Origin: an uncultured Clostridia bacterium
Lineage (GTDB): Bacteria > Bacillota > Clostridia > TANB77 > CAG-508
Assembly (NCBI GenBank): GCA_934162615.1
Contig: CAKPJK010000002.1
Location: 9,671 to 73,670, forward strand
Reading direction: 5' to 3'
DNA: 64,000 nucleotides
The position numbers were made by a program, and so were the translations under genes. The notes below the pieces were generated by a model. That model had not been told where the DNA came from, made no database searches, and worked only from the letters and a program-made list of their open reading frames with translations. This document shows, in pieces, positions 29,213-39,152 of this stretch. Numbering within the stretch: the first letter of the stretch is position 1; each line of letters opens with the position of its first letter.

Positions 29213-30718
29213 ATGGATAAAATCAACAAATTAAAAGAATATATTATAAAAAATAAAATTAATATATGTATTTTTATAGGTATGTTATCATTTACATTTA
29301 TAATATGCTGGAATTTTCTAAAACCACATTTTTCACAAGATGCATATTGGGTAAATGCATATGGATATGATTATTATATAAAACATTTTCTTGCATCAAA
29401 TAGAATATTTAGTGCACTTATTTTATGGATATTTTTAAAATTAGATATTCCATTTTGGAAAGAACTTTCTTGTATGGGTGTAATTTTAACTATTGTTATG
29501 GCAATATCTTGGTTTGTTTTATACAAATTTGTTATAAAATTTATTAAAAAAGAAAAATCAATATTTTATAACATATTAATAGGAGCAATATCATTTATAA
29601 TAGTCTTTAACTTTTGCACTGCAGAGGGATTGTTATTTATTGAAGTAGGAACTATGCCATTTGGAATTTTATGTGCAATATTGGGTTCATGTATATTAGC
29701 AACTGATAAAAAATATAGATATGTAGTAAGTTTAATTTTAATTACACTTTCTGGCCTTTTTTATCAGGTAACAAGCTCAATTTTTGTGTTACTTGCATTG
29801 GTATTAATTGCTATTAAAAATAAAGGAAATATAAAAGCGATTATAAAAGACACTATAATAATAGCCTTAATATATGGATTTGCAATGATTGTGAATTTCG
29901 CTGGTGTTAAAGTTTTTGATAAAGTATTAAATAATCCATTTAGAAAATTTGAAATACCTTCAATAAGTATAATATTTGATACTATATACAAATTTGGTAA
30001 AGACATATTGATTTATAATATTGGAATAGGACCTAAATATTGGTATTTAACATTTATCATAGTTTTTACTATAATATTTATTATAAATGTAATTAATAAG
30101 AAAAAATATTTTATGATTCTTGAATATGTTGTTTTGGTAGTTTTAAGTGTATTAATACCACTAATACCAATACTTGCAACACCAGTTGAATCACAATATA
30201 TAGAACCTAGAATGGCAATGTGCTTTGGAGCAATTATTGGAATTCTTATTCTATATTTAGTAGTTAGATGTGAAATAGAAGAAAATAAAATACTTTTATC
30301 AATATTAACAATAATAGCGTTATTAAATTTTTGTGGAAATTCAATATATATGGTCGTTGCGTCATCAAATACATTAATTACAAATCAGACAGAAAAAACT
30401 ATAGCAAAGCACATAATTAGTAAAATTGAAACTTACGAAAAAGAAACAGGATATGAAATTAAAAATATTGGAACATGTTTTGACCAAAAATTTACTATGT
30501 ATTATGAGGGACAGCCTGCACTAAGATGCTTTGACGTAAGAAGTTTAGGAACAGATTGGACTGTTAAAGAAGTATTAACTGCGTACACTTCAAAAGCATA
30601 TAATAATGTTGAGGTACCTGAAGACAAAAAAAATAGATTTTTAGAAAATGATTGGGATTCATATAATGATGAACAACTTGTATTTGAAGGAGAAAATTTA
30701 TATATTTGTATATATTAA
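29213..30718 (+). CDS. Polytopic GT-C-like membrane protein
   Basis: 501 residues with about ten membrane helices and a C-terminal extracytoplasmic tail of about 100 residues. The first loop after helix 1 has SQDAYWVNAYGYDYYIKHFL with an acidic residue, as in GT-C transferases that use polyprenyl-linked sugars, and the layout resembles the GtrII-type glucosyl transferases. With GtrB and GtrA upstream it is a good candidate for the enzyme that decorates the exported polymer. Family membership is inferred from topology, so function is uncertain. Confidence 0.7.
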   Translation: MDKINKLKEYIIKNKINICIFIGMLSFTFIICWNFLKPHFSQDAYWVNAYGYDYYIKHFLASNRIFSALILWIFLKLDIPFWKELSCMGVILTIVMAISWFVLYKFVIKFIKKEKSIFYNILIGAISFIIVFNFCTAEGLLFIEVGTMPFGILCAILGSCILATDKKYRYVVSLILITLSGLFYQVTSSIFVLLALVLIAIKNKGNIKAIIKDTIIIALIYGFAMIVNFAGVKVFDKVLNNPFRKFEIPSISIIFDTIYKFGKDILIYNIGIGPKYWYLTFIIVFTIIFIINVINKKKYFMILEYVVLVVLSVLIPLIPILATPVESQYIEPRMAMCFGAIIGILILYLVVRCEIEENKILLSILTIIALLNFCGNSIYMVVASSNTLITNQTEKTIAKHIISKIETYEKETGYEIKNIGTCFDQKFTMYYEGQPALRCFDVRSLGTDWTVKEVLTAYTSKAYNNVEVPEDKKNRFLENDWDSYNDEQLVFEGENLYICIY

Positions 30719-30786
30719 AGGACATAATTATTATTAAAAGTAAAGTATAAATTGTTGATAAGAAAACTATAAAAAAGGAAAATTTT

Positions 30787-30820
30787 AAAAACACAAGTAA
30801 ATAATACAACTTGTGTTTTT
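30787..30820 (+). terminator. Terminator after the ABC exporter unit
   Basis: AAAAACACAAGT (30787-30798) and ACTTGTGTTTTT (30809-30820) form a perfect 12-bp stem followed by T residues. Confidence 0.85.
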
Positions 30821-30920
30821 TGTATTGAAAAATAAAAATTCTTATGGTAGAATTGTGTTAGTTATTAGAAGAATATACAAAAGAATGTCAAAATAAAAAG
30901 TATTACAAAGGGGGATAAAA

Positions 30921-33092
30921 ATGAAAAATACAATAAGGGGAATAGCTATTAGTAGTTTACTAGTAATTGCAATAAGTATTTATAATTCTTGGGGATATTC
31001 AAGTACTGCAAATGGTGCAAATACAAAAACACATTCAAATGGCATATATAAAATTGCAATAGGAAAATCTCCAACTAAAACATTTGAAATAGCAGGAAGT
31101 AATAAAGAAAACAATGCAAAAATTGATATTTGGAATTATGGAAATGTACCTGCACAGAAATTTTATTTTGAATATCAAGATGGATATTATAAAATAACTG
31201 CAATGCATACAGGGAAAAGCCTAACTGCAAAAGATAATAATGTAAAAGAAGGAACAGAGATAGTACAAGCAGATTATGCTGGAAATGATAGTCAAAAATG
31301 GCTATTAAGAGATACACACAAAAATGGTTGGATAATATCTCCTTATAATAACCCTGATTTGGCATTTACTGTACAAAATCAAGTACAAAATGGTTCAAAG
31401 ATAATTTTATCAAAAACAAAAAATAATGATAATCAAATGCTATATGTGTTTAATATCAATAAAGAAGAAGCCTATCAAAAAAATGGAATATATAGAATTT
31501 CAGTAGGAAAAACTCCAAGTAAAACATTTGAAGTAGCAGGAAGTAATAAGGAAAATAATGCTAAAGTTGATATATGGAATTATGGAAATGTACCTGCACA
31601 AAAATTTTATTTTGAATATCAAGATGGATATTACAAAATAACAGCAATGCATACAGGAAAAAGCCTAACTGTAAAAGGTAAAAATATAAAAGACGGAACG
31701 GAAATTGTGCAAGATAATTACACAGGGGACCATAGTCAAAGATGGATTTTAAGAGATACACATAAAAATGGTTGGATTATATCTCCTTTAAGTAATCCAA
31801 ATTTGGCAATAACAATACAGGGCAATATACAAAATGGTTCAAAAATTGTTTTAGCTAATGTAAAAGATAATGACAACCAAATGTTATATTTGTATAATAT
31901 AACTAATAACGAAAGAACTCATAAAGATGATACATATAAATTAGCAATTGGAAAAGATTCAAATAAAACTATTGAGGTAGCAGGAAGCAGTAAAGATAAT
32001 AATGCTAAAATAGATATATGGAATTATGGAAATGCTGAAGCACAAAAATATAAATTTGAATATATAAATGGATATTATAAAATAACTGCAAAACATACAG
32101 GAAAAAGTTTGACAGCTAAAAATAATGTTTTACAGGAAGGAACAGAAATAGTACAAGCAGACTATACTGGAAATAATAGTCAAAAGTGGCTCTTAAGAGA
32201 TACACATAAAAATGGCTGGATAATATCACCTATAAGTAATCCAGATTTAGCAATAACAGTACAAGGCTCAATACAAAATGGTTCAAAAATTATATTGTCA
32301 AAAACACAAGATAATGATAATCAAATGCTTTATATAATGGAGCCAATCAATAAAGGAATAAAAGAAGGGCTTTATGGAAAATCTGGGTTGATGTATAAAG
32401 GAACTGGTGGTTCATATTTAAAATATTATAAAATAGGAACAGGAACAAAACACTTGATTCTAAACTATTCTATACATGGATTTGAAGACTCATACAGTAA
32501 AGATGGTTCTGAATTAACATATATGGCAAATGAACTTTACAATTATTTAAAAAACAATATGTCAGACGACTTAATTCAAAAATGGACTGTATATATTTTA
32601 CCACTTTCAAATCCTGATGGACAATATAGTGGATGGACAAATGATGGACCTGGACGTACTACAGTATATAGTTGGGCAAATGGACATAAGGGAATTGATA
32701 TGAATAGATGCTACCCAGTAGGATATACAAGCCTAAAATCAGATAGAAATTATAATGGTACAGAACCACTTCAAGCATATGAAGCACAATCTTTAAGAGA
32801 TTTTATATTAAATAACACAGGTTCTCAAAATATTGTTATAGATGTGCATGGCTGGTTAAATGAAACGGTAGGAAATAATGAAATTGGAAGTATTTATAGA
32901 AATGAATTTGGAATTAGTAAGCATATAGATACATATGGTAAAGGATATTTAATTCAATGGGCAAGAACTATACCAAATACAAAATCTATGTTATTAGAAT
33001 TACCAGAAGTAAAAAGTCATAATGAATTAGTAAACAAAAAATATGTTAATAAATTTAATAGAGCTACAATTAATTTATTAAAGAAGTATTAA
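30921..33092 (+). CDS. Secreted ricin-repeat protein with M14-type peptidase domain
   Basis: 723 residues. A signal peptide (about 1-33) is followed by three 148-residue ricin B-type lectin units starting near 40, 188 and 336, each with YKITAMHTGKSLT-, QKWLLRDTHKNGWIISP and NGSKI-L motifs. The C-terminal 240 residues match zinc carboxypeptidase M14: NYSIHGFEDSY supplies the first zinc ligands, LPLSNPDGQYSGW and GIDMNRCYPVGY the substrate-binding part, IVIDVHGWLN the third ligand and MLLELPEVKS the catalytic Glu. It probably trims stem peptides or other wall peptides while the lectin units bind the surface glycan made by the locus. GGGGGAT upstream. Confidence 0.88.
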   Translation: MKNTIRGIAISSLLVIAISIYNSWGYSSTANGANTKTHSNGIYKIAIGKSPTKTFEIAGSNKENNAKIDIWNYGNVPAQKFYFEYQDGYYKITAMHTGKSLTAKDNNVKEGTEIVQADYAGNDSQKWLLRDTHKNGWIISPYNNPDLAFTVQNQVQNGSKIILSKTKNNDNQMLYVFNINKEEAYQKNGIYRISVGKTPSKTFEVAGSNKENNAKVDIWNYGNVPAQKFYFEYQDGYYKITAMHTGKSLTVKGKNIKDGTEIVQDNYTGDHSQRWILRDTHKNGWIISPLSNPNLAITIQGNIQNGSKIVLANVKDNDNQMLYLYNITNNERTHKDDTYKLAIGKDSNKTIEVAGSSKDNNAKIDIWNYGNAEAQKYKFEYINGYYKITAKHTGKSLTAKNNVLQEGTEIVQADYTGNNSQKWLLRDTHKNGWIISPISNPDLAITVQGSIQNGSKIILSKTQDNDNQMLYIMEPINKGIKEGLYGKSGLMYKGTGGSYLKYYKIGTGTKHLILNYSIHGFEDSYSKDGSELTYMANELYNYLKNNMSDDLIQKWTVYILPLSNPDGQYSGWTNDGPGRTTVYSWANGHKGIDMNRCYPVGYTSLKSDRNYNGTEPLQAYEAQSLRDFILNNTGSQNIVIDVHGWLNETVGNNEIGSIYRNEFGISKHIDTYGKGYLIQWARTIPNTKSMLLELPEVKSHNELVNKKYVNKFNRATINLLKKY

Positions 33093-33110
33093 TAGAAGGA
33101 GGTAAAATTA

Positions 33111-35858
33111 ATGAAAAAAACTAAAATTATTTTAATTATTGCTATGATAGTTTCAATATTAACATTAATAGGAACACATAGTAATGCACAAGCAGAAAAA
33201 GTGAAAAATAATGGAATATATAAAATAGCAATAGGAAAAAATTCAAGCAAGACTTTAGAAGTTGCTGGAAGCAGTAAAGACAATAATGCCAAAGTAGATA
33301 TATGGAGTTATGGAAATGCTCTGGCTCAAAAATTTTATTTTGAATATCAAGATGGATATTATAAAATAACAGCAATGCATACAGGAAAAAGTTTGACGGC
33401 AAAAAATAATAGTATACAAGATGGCACAGAAATAGTACAAGCAGACTTTACTGGAAATAATGGACAAAAATGGATGTTAAGAGATACTAAGAAAAATGGA
33501 TGGGTAATATCTCCATTAAGTAACTCAAATTTAGCAATAACAGTACAAGGTTCAATACAAAATGGTTCAAAAATAGTCTTGTCAAAAACAAAAGACAATG
33601 ATAATCAAATGTTATATTTATTTGATATAACTAGCAGTGAAAAAGTACAAAATAACGGAATATACAAAATTGCTGTTGGGAATAATCCAAGCAAAACAAT
33701 GGAAGTAGCAGGAAGTAGCCAAAGTAGCAATGCTAAAATTGACATATGGGGATATGGAAATGTACCTGCACAAAAATTTTATTTTGAATATAAAGAAGGT
33801 TATTATAAAATAACAGCAATGCATTCAGGTAAAAGCTTAACAGCAAAAAATAATAGTATAAAAGAAGGCACAGAAGTTGTACAAGCAGACTATACAGGAA
33901 ATAATAGTCAAAAATGGATATTTAGAGATACCCATAGAAATGGATGGATAATATCTCCATTATCTAATCCTTGCTTAGCAATAACAATTCAAGGTTCAAT
34001 ACAAAATGGCTCAAAAATTGTCTTGTCAAAAACTTATGATAATAATAATCAAATGTATTATTTATATAATTTAAATGGTACTGAAAAAACTAAAGACAAT
34101 GCAACTTATGAAGTTTTAGTTGGAGCAGATTCTAACAAAGGATTAGAAGTTGCAGGAAGTAATAAGAATAATAATGCAACAGTAGACATATGGAATTACG
34201 GAAATGTACCTGCTCAAAAATTCAAATTTGAGTATGTAAATGGATATTATAAAATCACAGTTACTCACACAGGAAAAAGTTTGACAGCTAAAAATAATAG
34301 TATAAAAGAAGGAACAGAAATTGTACAATCAGATTATACTGGAAGTGATGGTCAAAAATGGCTAGTAAAAGATAGTAAGAAAAATGGTTGGATTATCTCA
34401 CCTTTGGCTAATCCAAGTTTATGTATAACTGTTCAAGGTTCAATACAAAATGGTTCAAAAATAATATTATCACAAACACGAAACAATAATAATCAAATGT
34501 TCTATTTGGTTCAAGCGCCAAATGTTACAAAAACAATTGCAAATGGAACATATGAATTAGCAATTGGTGCAAATAGTAGTAAAGCAATAGAAGTAGCAGG
34601 AAGTAGCCAAGCGAATAATGCTAAAGTTGATATATGGAACTATGGTAATTCTAGAGCACAAAAATTCAATCTAGAATATGTAAATGGGTATTATAAAATT
34701 ACAGTTGCTCACTCAGGAAAAAGCCTAACTGTAAAAGGAAATAACATAAAAAATGGTATAGAAATAGTACAAGATGACTATAAAGGCGAAATTGGGCAAA
34801 TGTGGATGATTGTTGATACTAAAATAAATGGATGGGTAATTTCACCAGTAGCAAGACAAGATCTAGCAATTACTGTACAAAACAAAATAGAAAATGGCTC
34901 AAAAATTATTCTAGAGGCAAAACAAAAAAGTAGTAATAGACAAATGCTTTATCTATTTAAAACAAATATTAGTGTTAATATAAATACAGCAAAATATCCG
35001 GGTGTAGCAGAAGCACTTGACAAAGTTGCAGCAGCACATCCAAATTGGCAATTTGAAATATTATATACAAATCTAGACTTCTATACAGCGGTAAAAGGCG
35101 AATATGAATATGCAAATAAACAAGGAAACTTAGTATATACTCCTACATATGGTGGAAACTGGATTGCATCAAATCCATATGTTAGTGGTGTTTGGGCATC
35201 TGCTTCTTATAATGGAATAGCATATTTTATGGACACACGAAATTTCTTAAATGATGTTGATATATTCCAATTTGTTGATTTAGGAAGTTACTCAAGTAGT
35301 GGTGCTACACTAAGTTCAATACAATATCAAGTAAATGGTACATTCTTAGAGAAAAATGCGCAAGATATTAAAAATGCTTGTCAAAATAAAAATATTAACC
35401 CATATTATGTTATAGCACGACTATTCCAAGAACAAGGAAGAAATGGTTCTGCAACTATCAATATGGATGGAGGAGATGGAAAAAAATATCAAAATCCATT
35501 TAACATTGGTGCAGTTGTAGGTAATGATGTTGCAACCGCTTTAGCATATGCTAAAAAAGAAGGCTGGGATACAATGCAAAAAGGTCTAGAAGGTGGAATT
35601 AAAATATTAAAAAGTAATTACATAGATAAAAAACAAAACACACTATACTTAAATAAATTTAATGTTAATCCTGTAAGCAGTAGTGCATTATACGGTCACC
35701 AATACATGCAAAATTTATCAGCTGCATATAGTGAAGCAAGAACATTTAGGAGTTCTTACGTAAGTACTGGAACATTAAATAATAAAATAAAATTTGTAAT
35801 TCCTGTTTATGAAAATATGCCACAATCACCAGCAAGAAAACCAACAGGAGCAAAATAA
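33111..35858 (+). CDS. Secreted ricin-repeat protein with endo-beta-N-acetylglucosaminidase domain
   Basis: 915 residues. A signal peptide ending near AQAEK precedes four ~148-residue ricin units nearly identical in pattern to those of the preceding gene (VDIWNYGN-PAQKF, YYKIT-HTGKSLTAKNN, NGWIISPLSNP). The last ~290 residues resemble the glucosaminidase (GH73/LytG) fold: YYVIARLFQEQGRNGSATIN supplies the likely catalytic Glu, followed by YQNPFNIGAVVG and GWDTMQKGLEGGIKILKSNY. Predicted to cleave peptidoglycan glycan strands at sites bound by the lectin array. Strong AGAAGGAGG site; 18 bases after the previous gene. Confidence 0.88.
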   Translation: MKKTKIILIIAMIVSILTLIGTHSNAQAEKVKNNGIYKIAIGKNSSKTLEVAGSSKDNNAKVDIWSYGNALAQKFYFEYQDGYYKITAMHTGKSLTAKNNSIQDGTEIVQADFTGNNGQKWMLRDTKKNGWVISPLSNSNLAITVQGSIQNGSKIVLSKTKDNDNQMLYLFDITSSEKVQNNGIYKIAVGNNPSKTMEVAGSSQSSNAKIDIWGYGNVPAQKFYFEYKEGYYKITAMHSGKSLTAKNNSIKEGTEVVQADYTGNNSQKWIFRDTHRNGWIISPLSNPCLAITIQGSIQNGSKIVLSKTYDNNNQMYYLYNLNGTEKTKDNATYEVLVGADSNKGLEVAGSNKNNNATVDIWNYGNVPAQKFKFEYVNGYYKITVTHTGKSLTAKNNSIKEGTEIVQSDYTGSDGQKWLVKDSKKNGWIISPLANPSLCITVQGSIQNGSKIILSQTRNNNNQMFYLVQAPNVTKTIANGTYELAIGANSSKAIEVAGSSQANNAKVDIWNYGNSRAQKFNLEYVNGYYKITVAHSGKSLTVKGNNIKNGIEIVQDDYKGEIGQMWMIVDTKINGWVISPVARQDLAITVQNKIENGSKIILEAKQKSSNRQMLYLFKTNISVNINTAKYPGVAEALDKVAAAHPNWQFEILYTNLDFYTAVKGEYEYANKQGNLVYTPTYGGNWIASNPYVSGVWASASYNGIAYFMDTRNFLNDVDIFQFVDLGSYSSSGATLSSIQYQVNGTFLEKNAQDIKNACQNKNINPYYVIARLFQEQGRNGSATINMDGGDGKKYQNPFNIGAVVGNDVATALAYAKKEGWDTMQKGLEGGIKILKSNYIDKKQNTLYLNKFNVNPVSSSALYGHQYMQNLSAAYSEARTFRSSYVSTGTLNNKIKFVIPVYENMPQSPARKPTGAK

Positions 35859-35906
35859 ATGTAAAAAAATACAAAAGCAAATTTATAAAAAAAGGAGATA
35901 AATAAA

Positions 35907-36341
35907 ATGAAAAAATTATTCAAACTATTAATTATAACTATTTCAGCAATTTTAGTATGTAACATATGTAATTTTGCATATGCAGATGAAGAAGATGGAA
36001 GACTGGTAGATATTCCAGTTCCTCCATCAAGCACTGGACATGCTGATTCCACAGTGGAAGAAAAACAACAACAGACAGAAAATAATTTAGAACAAAAAAA
36101 TGAAACAAAAGTTGATTACAATAAAGAAATTGAAGAAGAACAAAAAAGAGAAGAACAAACAAATACTGATGTTATAGAAACTGATACAGAAACTACTAAA
36201 GAAAATGCAGTAAGCAATGAAGAAAACAATAATGTTGATATACATAATAATGATAATAAAAACATCATAGCAGTTGTAATTGTAGTTGCTTTATGTGTCA
36301 TTATACTAATAATTGCTAACATAAAAAGAAAAAATAAATAA
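35907..36341 (+). CDS. Secreted acidic protein with C-terminal membrane anchor
   Basis: 144 residues: signal peptide (LFKLLIITISAILVCNICNF), a short mature N terminus with PVPPSSTGHADSTV, a low-complexity E/Q/T/N-rich spacer (about 48-115) and a C-terminal membrane helix with basic tail (IIAVVIVVALCVIILIIANI then KRKNK). This is the layout of a wall-spanning membrane-anchored protein. No domain recognised. It follows the hydrolase genes with AAAGGAG. Confidence 0.8.
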   Translation: MKKLFKLLIITISAILVCNICNFAYADEEDGRLVDIPVPPSSTGHADSTVEEKQQQTENNLEQKNETKVDYNKEIEEEQKREEQTNTDVIETDTETTKENAVSNEENNNVDIHNNDNKNIIAVVIVVALCVIILIIANIKRKNK

Positions 36342-36364
36342 TACTTAAAGGAGATTCTATTATT

Positions 36365-37145
36365 ATGAAAAAAAATTATTGGATAATAATTATAATTTTA
36401 GCAATAATAATCATAACATCTATTTTTGTAATTATTAATAACAAAAAAAATCAAGATATAGAAAATAATACTATTCGGTAATATACAAGAACAAAATAAT
36501 GAAAATTCAAACTTAGAAAATGAAAGTGCTCCAACAGAGAAAATAGAGAAAAATAAAACGGTAGAAGTTTCAACAGAAGAATTAGAAAATATGAAAAAAG
36601 AAATAAAGGCAAAAGGAAATGATGATATTTATTATGTTGAAGAAGAAAAAGATGGAAGAAAGATATTGCAAATAAAAGAAAATGTCCAATATGAAGTTGA
36701 TTTGGCAGGAATTATAAAAAATGCATTACCTAAGGAAGAAGAATTAAACAATTTGTTAGAAAAAGCACCTAAATATAGCGGGATATGGATTTCTACACAA
36801 TCAAGAGAAAGTTTTTCTAAATTATTAAAAAATAATGGGATAACAAATTTTAGTATAGATGATGATGGATATTTAAAAATAGAAGATAATGAAAATGGTT
36901 TATACTCAAATGAACTAAGAAAAATGCAAAAATCTAATAAACTTTATATAATTAATATGACAGGAGTAGCTTACGAAAGGGACTATATTTCTGGAGAAAT
37001 TACAGAATATCCATTTGAAGATATGGACCCAACACAAGAGCTAGAATCATATAAAAATGATAATGCGTTAATTTTGGAAGTAACAAGTAATAAAAATAAA
37101 AAATTAACTAATAAAGAAATTTTAAAATCAATTGTTCAATACTAA
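36365..37145 (+). CDS. Membrane-anchored unknown protein, read through a CGG +1 frameshift
   Basis: An ATG at 36365 (AAAGGAG upstream) encodes MKKNYWIIIIILAIIIITSI and a linker up to an in-frame CGG at 36476-36478 immediately followed by TAA. Skipping one base continues GNIQEQNNENSNLENESAPT and the frame is open for 222 more codons to 37145. The total is about 259 residues: one N-terminal anchor, an N/E-rich spacer and a globular domain (EVDLAGIIKNALPKEEELNN ... WISTQSRESFSKLL) of unknown family. The internal ATG at 36591 has no ribosome binding site, so the long form is more likely than a separate short gene. Confidence 0.75.
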
Positions 37146-37201
37146 TAATTTAATGAAAAAGCAAAAATGGTATATGTAGTTATAGAAAGGGTTTGATACA
37201 A

Positions 37202-38155
37202 ATGGAAAAGATTAAAATATTTGCTTGTAGTAAAGAAGCAGAACCATTTACAAGAGAAATATGTGAATATTTAGATGTCCCTATGGGAAAAATTGAAAGA
37301 ATGAAATTTAAAAATGACAACAATTTTGTTCAAATATTAGAAACAGTTAGAGATTATGATGTATATTTAATACAAAGTAATACACCACCTGTAAATGAAA
37401 GAATAATGGAATTATTAATAACTATAGATGCTGTAAAAAGAGCATCTGCAAGGAATATAAATGTAGTATTACCATATTATATATACTCAAGATCAGACAA
37501 AAAAGACCAACCTAGGGTACCAATAACTGCAAAATTATTAGCAGAATTAATAGAAGCAGCAGGAGCAACAAGAGTAATAACATGCGATTTACACAACCCA
37601 GCAATACAAGCATATTTTAATAATATTAATTGTGATAGACTTTCAGCAGAAAGACTTTTAGAAAAATACTTTGAAGACAAAAAACTTGAAAATAAGGTAA
37701 TAGTTGCAACAGATGCAGGAAGTTCAAAAAAAGCATATAAATATTCAGAATTTTTTGGCTGTCCAATAGCAATGCTTGATAAAAGAAGAGACGGAAATAA
37801 TGATAAAGCAATAGGAACAACTATTATAGGTGATGTTAAAGGTAAAAATGCTATTATATTTGATGACGAGATAGACACAGCAGGTTCTATGATGGAAACA
37901 GTAAGGGTACTAAAAGAATTTGGTGCTAAATCTGTATATGCTGCATGTACACATGGAGTACTATCTGGTCCAGCAATAGAAAGAATACAAAACTCTCCAA
38001 TTCAAGAACTTGTTATAACAAATACAATACCATTACCAGAAGAAAAGAAAATTGATAAAATACAAGTCGTATCAATTGCACCATTATTTGCAGAAACAAT
38101 AAAAAGATTAAATGAAAAGAAACCACTAGGTGAACTATTAAAAACATTTATATAA
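37202..38155 (+). CDS. prs: Ribose-phosphate pyrophosphokinase
   Basis: Makes PRPP from ribose 5-phosphate and ATP. About 317 residues, class I length. VVLPYYIYSRSDKKDQPR is the ATP-binding flexible loop, VITCDLHNPAIQAYFNN the divalent-metal His region, VATDAGSSKKAYKYSEFFG the pyrophosphate loop (VxPDxGG replaced by VATDAGS), and AIIFDDEIDTAGSMMETVRV the PRPP-binding signature. I prefer ATG 37202 (AGAAAGG 11 bases upstream) over the TTG at 37193. Its place in a glycan locus is unusual; PRPP feeds nucleotide and phosphoribosyl-linked sugars, but it may be a plain housekeeping gene. Confidence 0.92.
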   Translation: MEKIKIFACSKEAEPFTREICEYLDVPMGKIERMKFKNDNNFVQILETVRDYDVYLIQSNTPPVNERIMELLITIDAVKRASARNINVVLPYYIYSRSDKKDQPRVPITAKLLAELIEAAGATRVITCDLHNPAIQAYFNNINCDRLSAERLLEKYFEDKKLENKVIVATDAGSSKKAYKYSEFFGCPIAMLDKRRDGNNDKAIGTTIIGDVKGKNAIIFDDEIDTAGSMMETVRVLKEFGAKSVYAACTHGVLSGPAIERIQNSPIQELVITNTIPLPEEKKIDKIQVVSIAPLFAETIKRLNEKKPLGELLKTFI

Positions 38156-38165
38156 ATAGAAAGAT

Positions 38166-39134
38166 GTGAGATTATTGATAAAATTAAGTATTATAATTCC
38201 AGTATTTAATACAGAAAAAAAACTAAGAAAATGTTTAGATTCAGTTTTACAACAGAAAGATGATGAACTAGAAATTGTTGTTATAAATGATGGAAGCAAG
38301 GATTCATCAGATAAAATAATAAAAGAATATAAAGAAAAAAATCCTCAAACAATTTCATATTATAAAAAACAAAACACTGGAGTTGCTGATACCAGAAATT
38401 ATGGAATAAAAAAAGCAAAAGGACAATATATAATGTTTTTAGACTCAGATGATTATATAGATGCCCATTTATATAGTATTGTAAAACAATATATGAAAAA
38501 AAACATAGAACTCATAAAATTCAAATTACAAAGAATTGATGAGAGTGGAAATATTTTAGAAAAAGTTAATGGACCTGTATTTGAGACAACCACTGGTGGA
38601 GAAGGATTTGAAAATTTATATGCTTCAGATGTTTTACTTGATTCTCCATGTATATACATAATAAAAAAAGAAATATTTATACGTAACAAATTATTATTTA
38701 ATGTAGGAACAGAACATGAAGACTTTGGACTCATACCATTTGTCATTGTTCTTGCTAAAACAATGATATCTATTGATTATTATGGCTATGAATACGTTCA
38801 ATCAAATGGAAGTATAACACGAAATAATAATTATAGTAAAACAAAGAAAAAAGCTTATGATGCATTAAAACAATATGATGAAGCATTAGTTAAAATAGAA
38901 AAACATAATATTAATAAAAAGACAGCTTATTATTTAAAAACATATTACACAAATGCGATTTTATTAAAAACAGAAACATTAGAGAAAAAAGACCAAAACC
39001 AATACATTAAAGAAATAAAGAAAAGAAAAATGATTAAAAATATCAAAGCAAACAATATAAGACAAATGTTGCGTAAAATAATTTTATTATTAAGTATAAA
39101 ACAATATTTAAAATTAAGAAAAAAAGTAAAATAA
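38166..39134 (+). CDS. Glycosyltransferase family 2
   Basis: 322 residues. The GTG at 38166 follows GAAAGAT weakly. LSIIIPVFNTEKKLRKCLDS, VINDGSKDSSDKIIKEY, TGVADTRNYGIKKAKGQYIM and FLDSDDYIDAHLYSIV mark the GT-A domain, and EHEDFGLIPFVIVL is the catalytic ED region. The C-terminal 60 residues are strongly basic and helical (KEIKKRKMIKNIKANNIRQM), suggesting peripheral attachment to the membrane. Confidence 0.88.
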   Translation: MRLLIKLSIIIPVFNTEKKLRKCLDSVLQQKDDELEIVVINDGSKDSSDKIIKEYKEKNPQTISYYKKQNTGVADTRNYGIKKAKGQYIMFLDSDDYIDAHLYSIVKQYMKKNIELIKFKLQRIDESGNILEKVNGPVFETTTGGEGFENLYASDVLLDSPCIYIIKKEIFIRNKLLFNVGTEHEDFGLIPFVIVLAKTMISIDYYGYEYVQSNGSITRNNNYSKTKKKAYDALKQYDEALVKIEKHNINKKTAYYLKTYYTNAILLKTETLEKKDQNQYIKEIKKRKMIKNIKANNIRQMLRKIILLLSIKQYLKLRKKVK

Positions 39135-39152
39135 TAAAAACAAGGAGAAAAG

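Noticed and set aside
36591..37145. A separate short gene starting at an internal ATG
   Set aside because: It has no ribosome binding site and joins the upstream part by the same CGG shift as the other genes.
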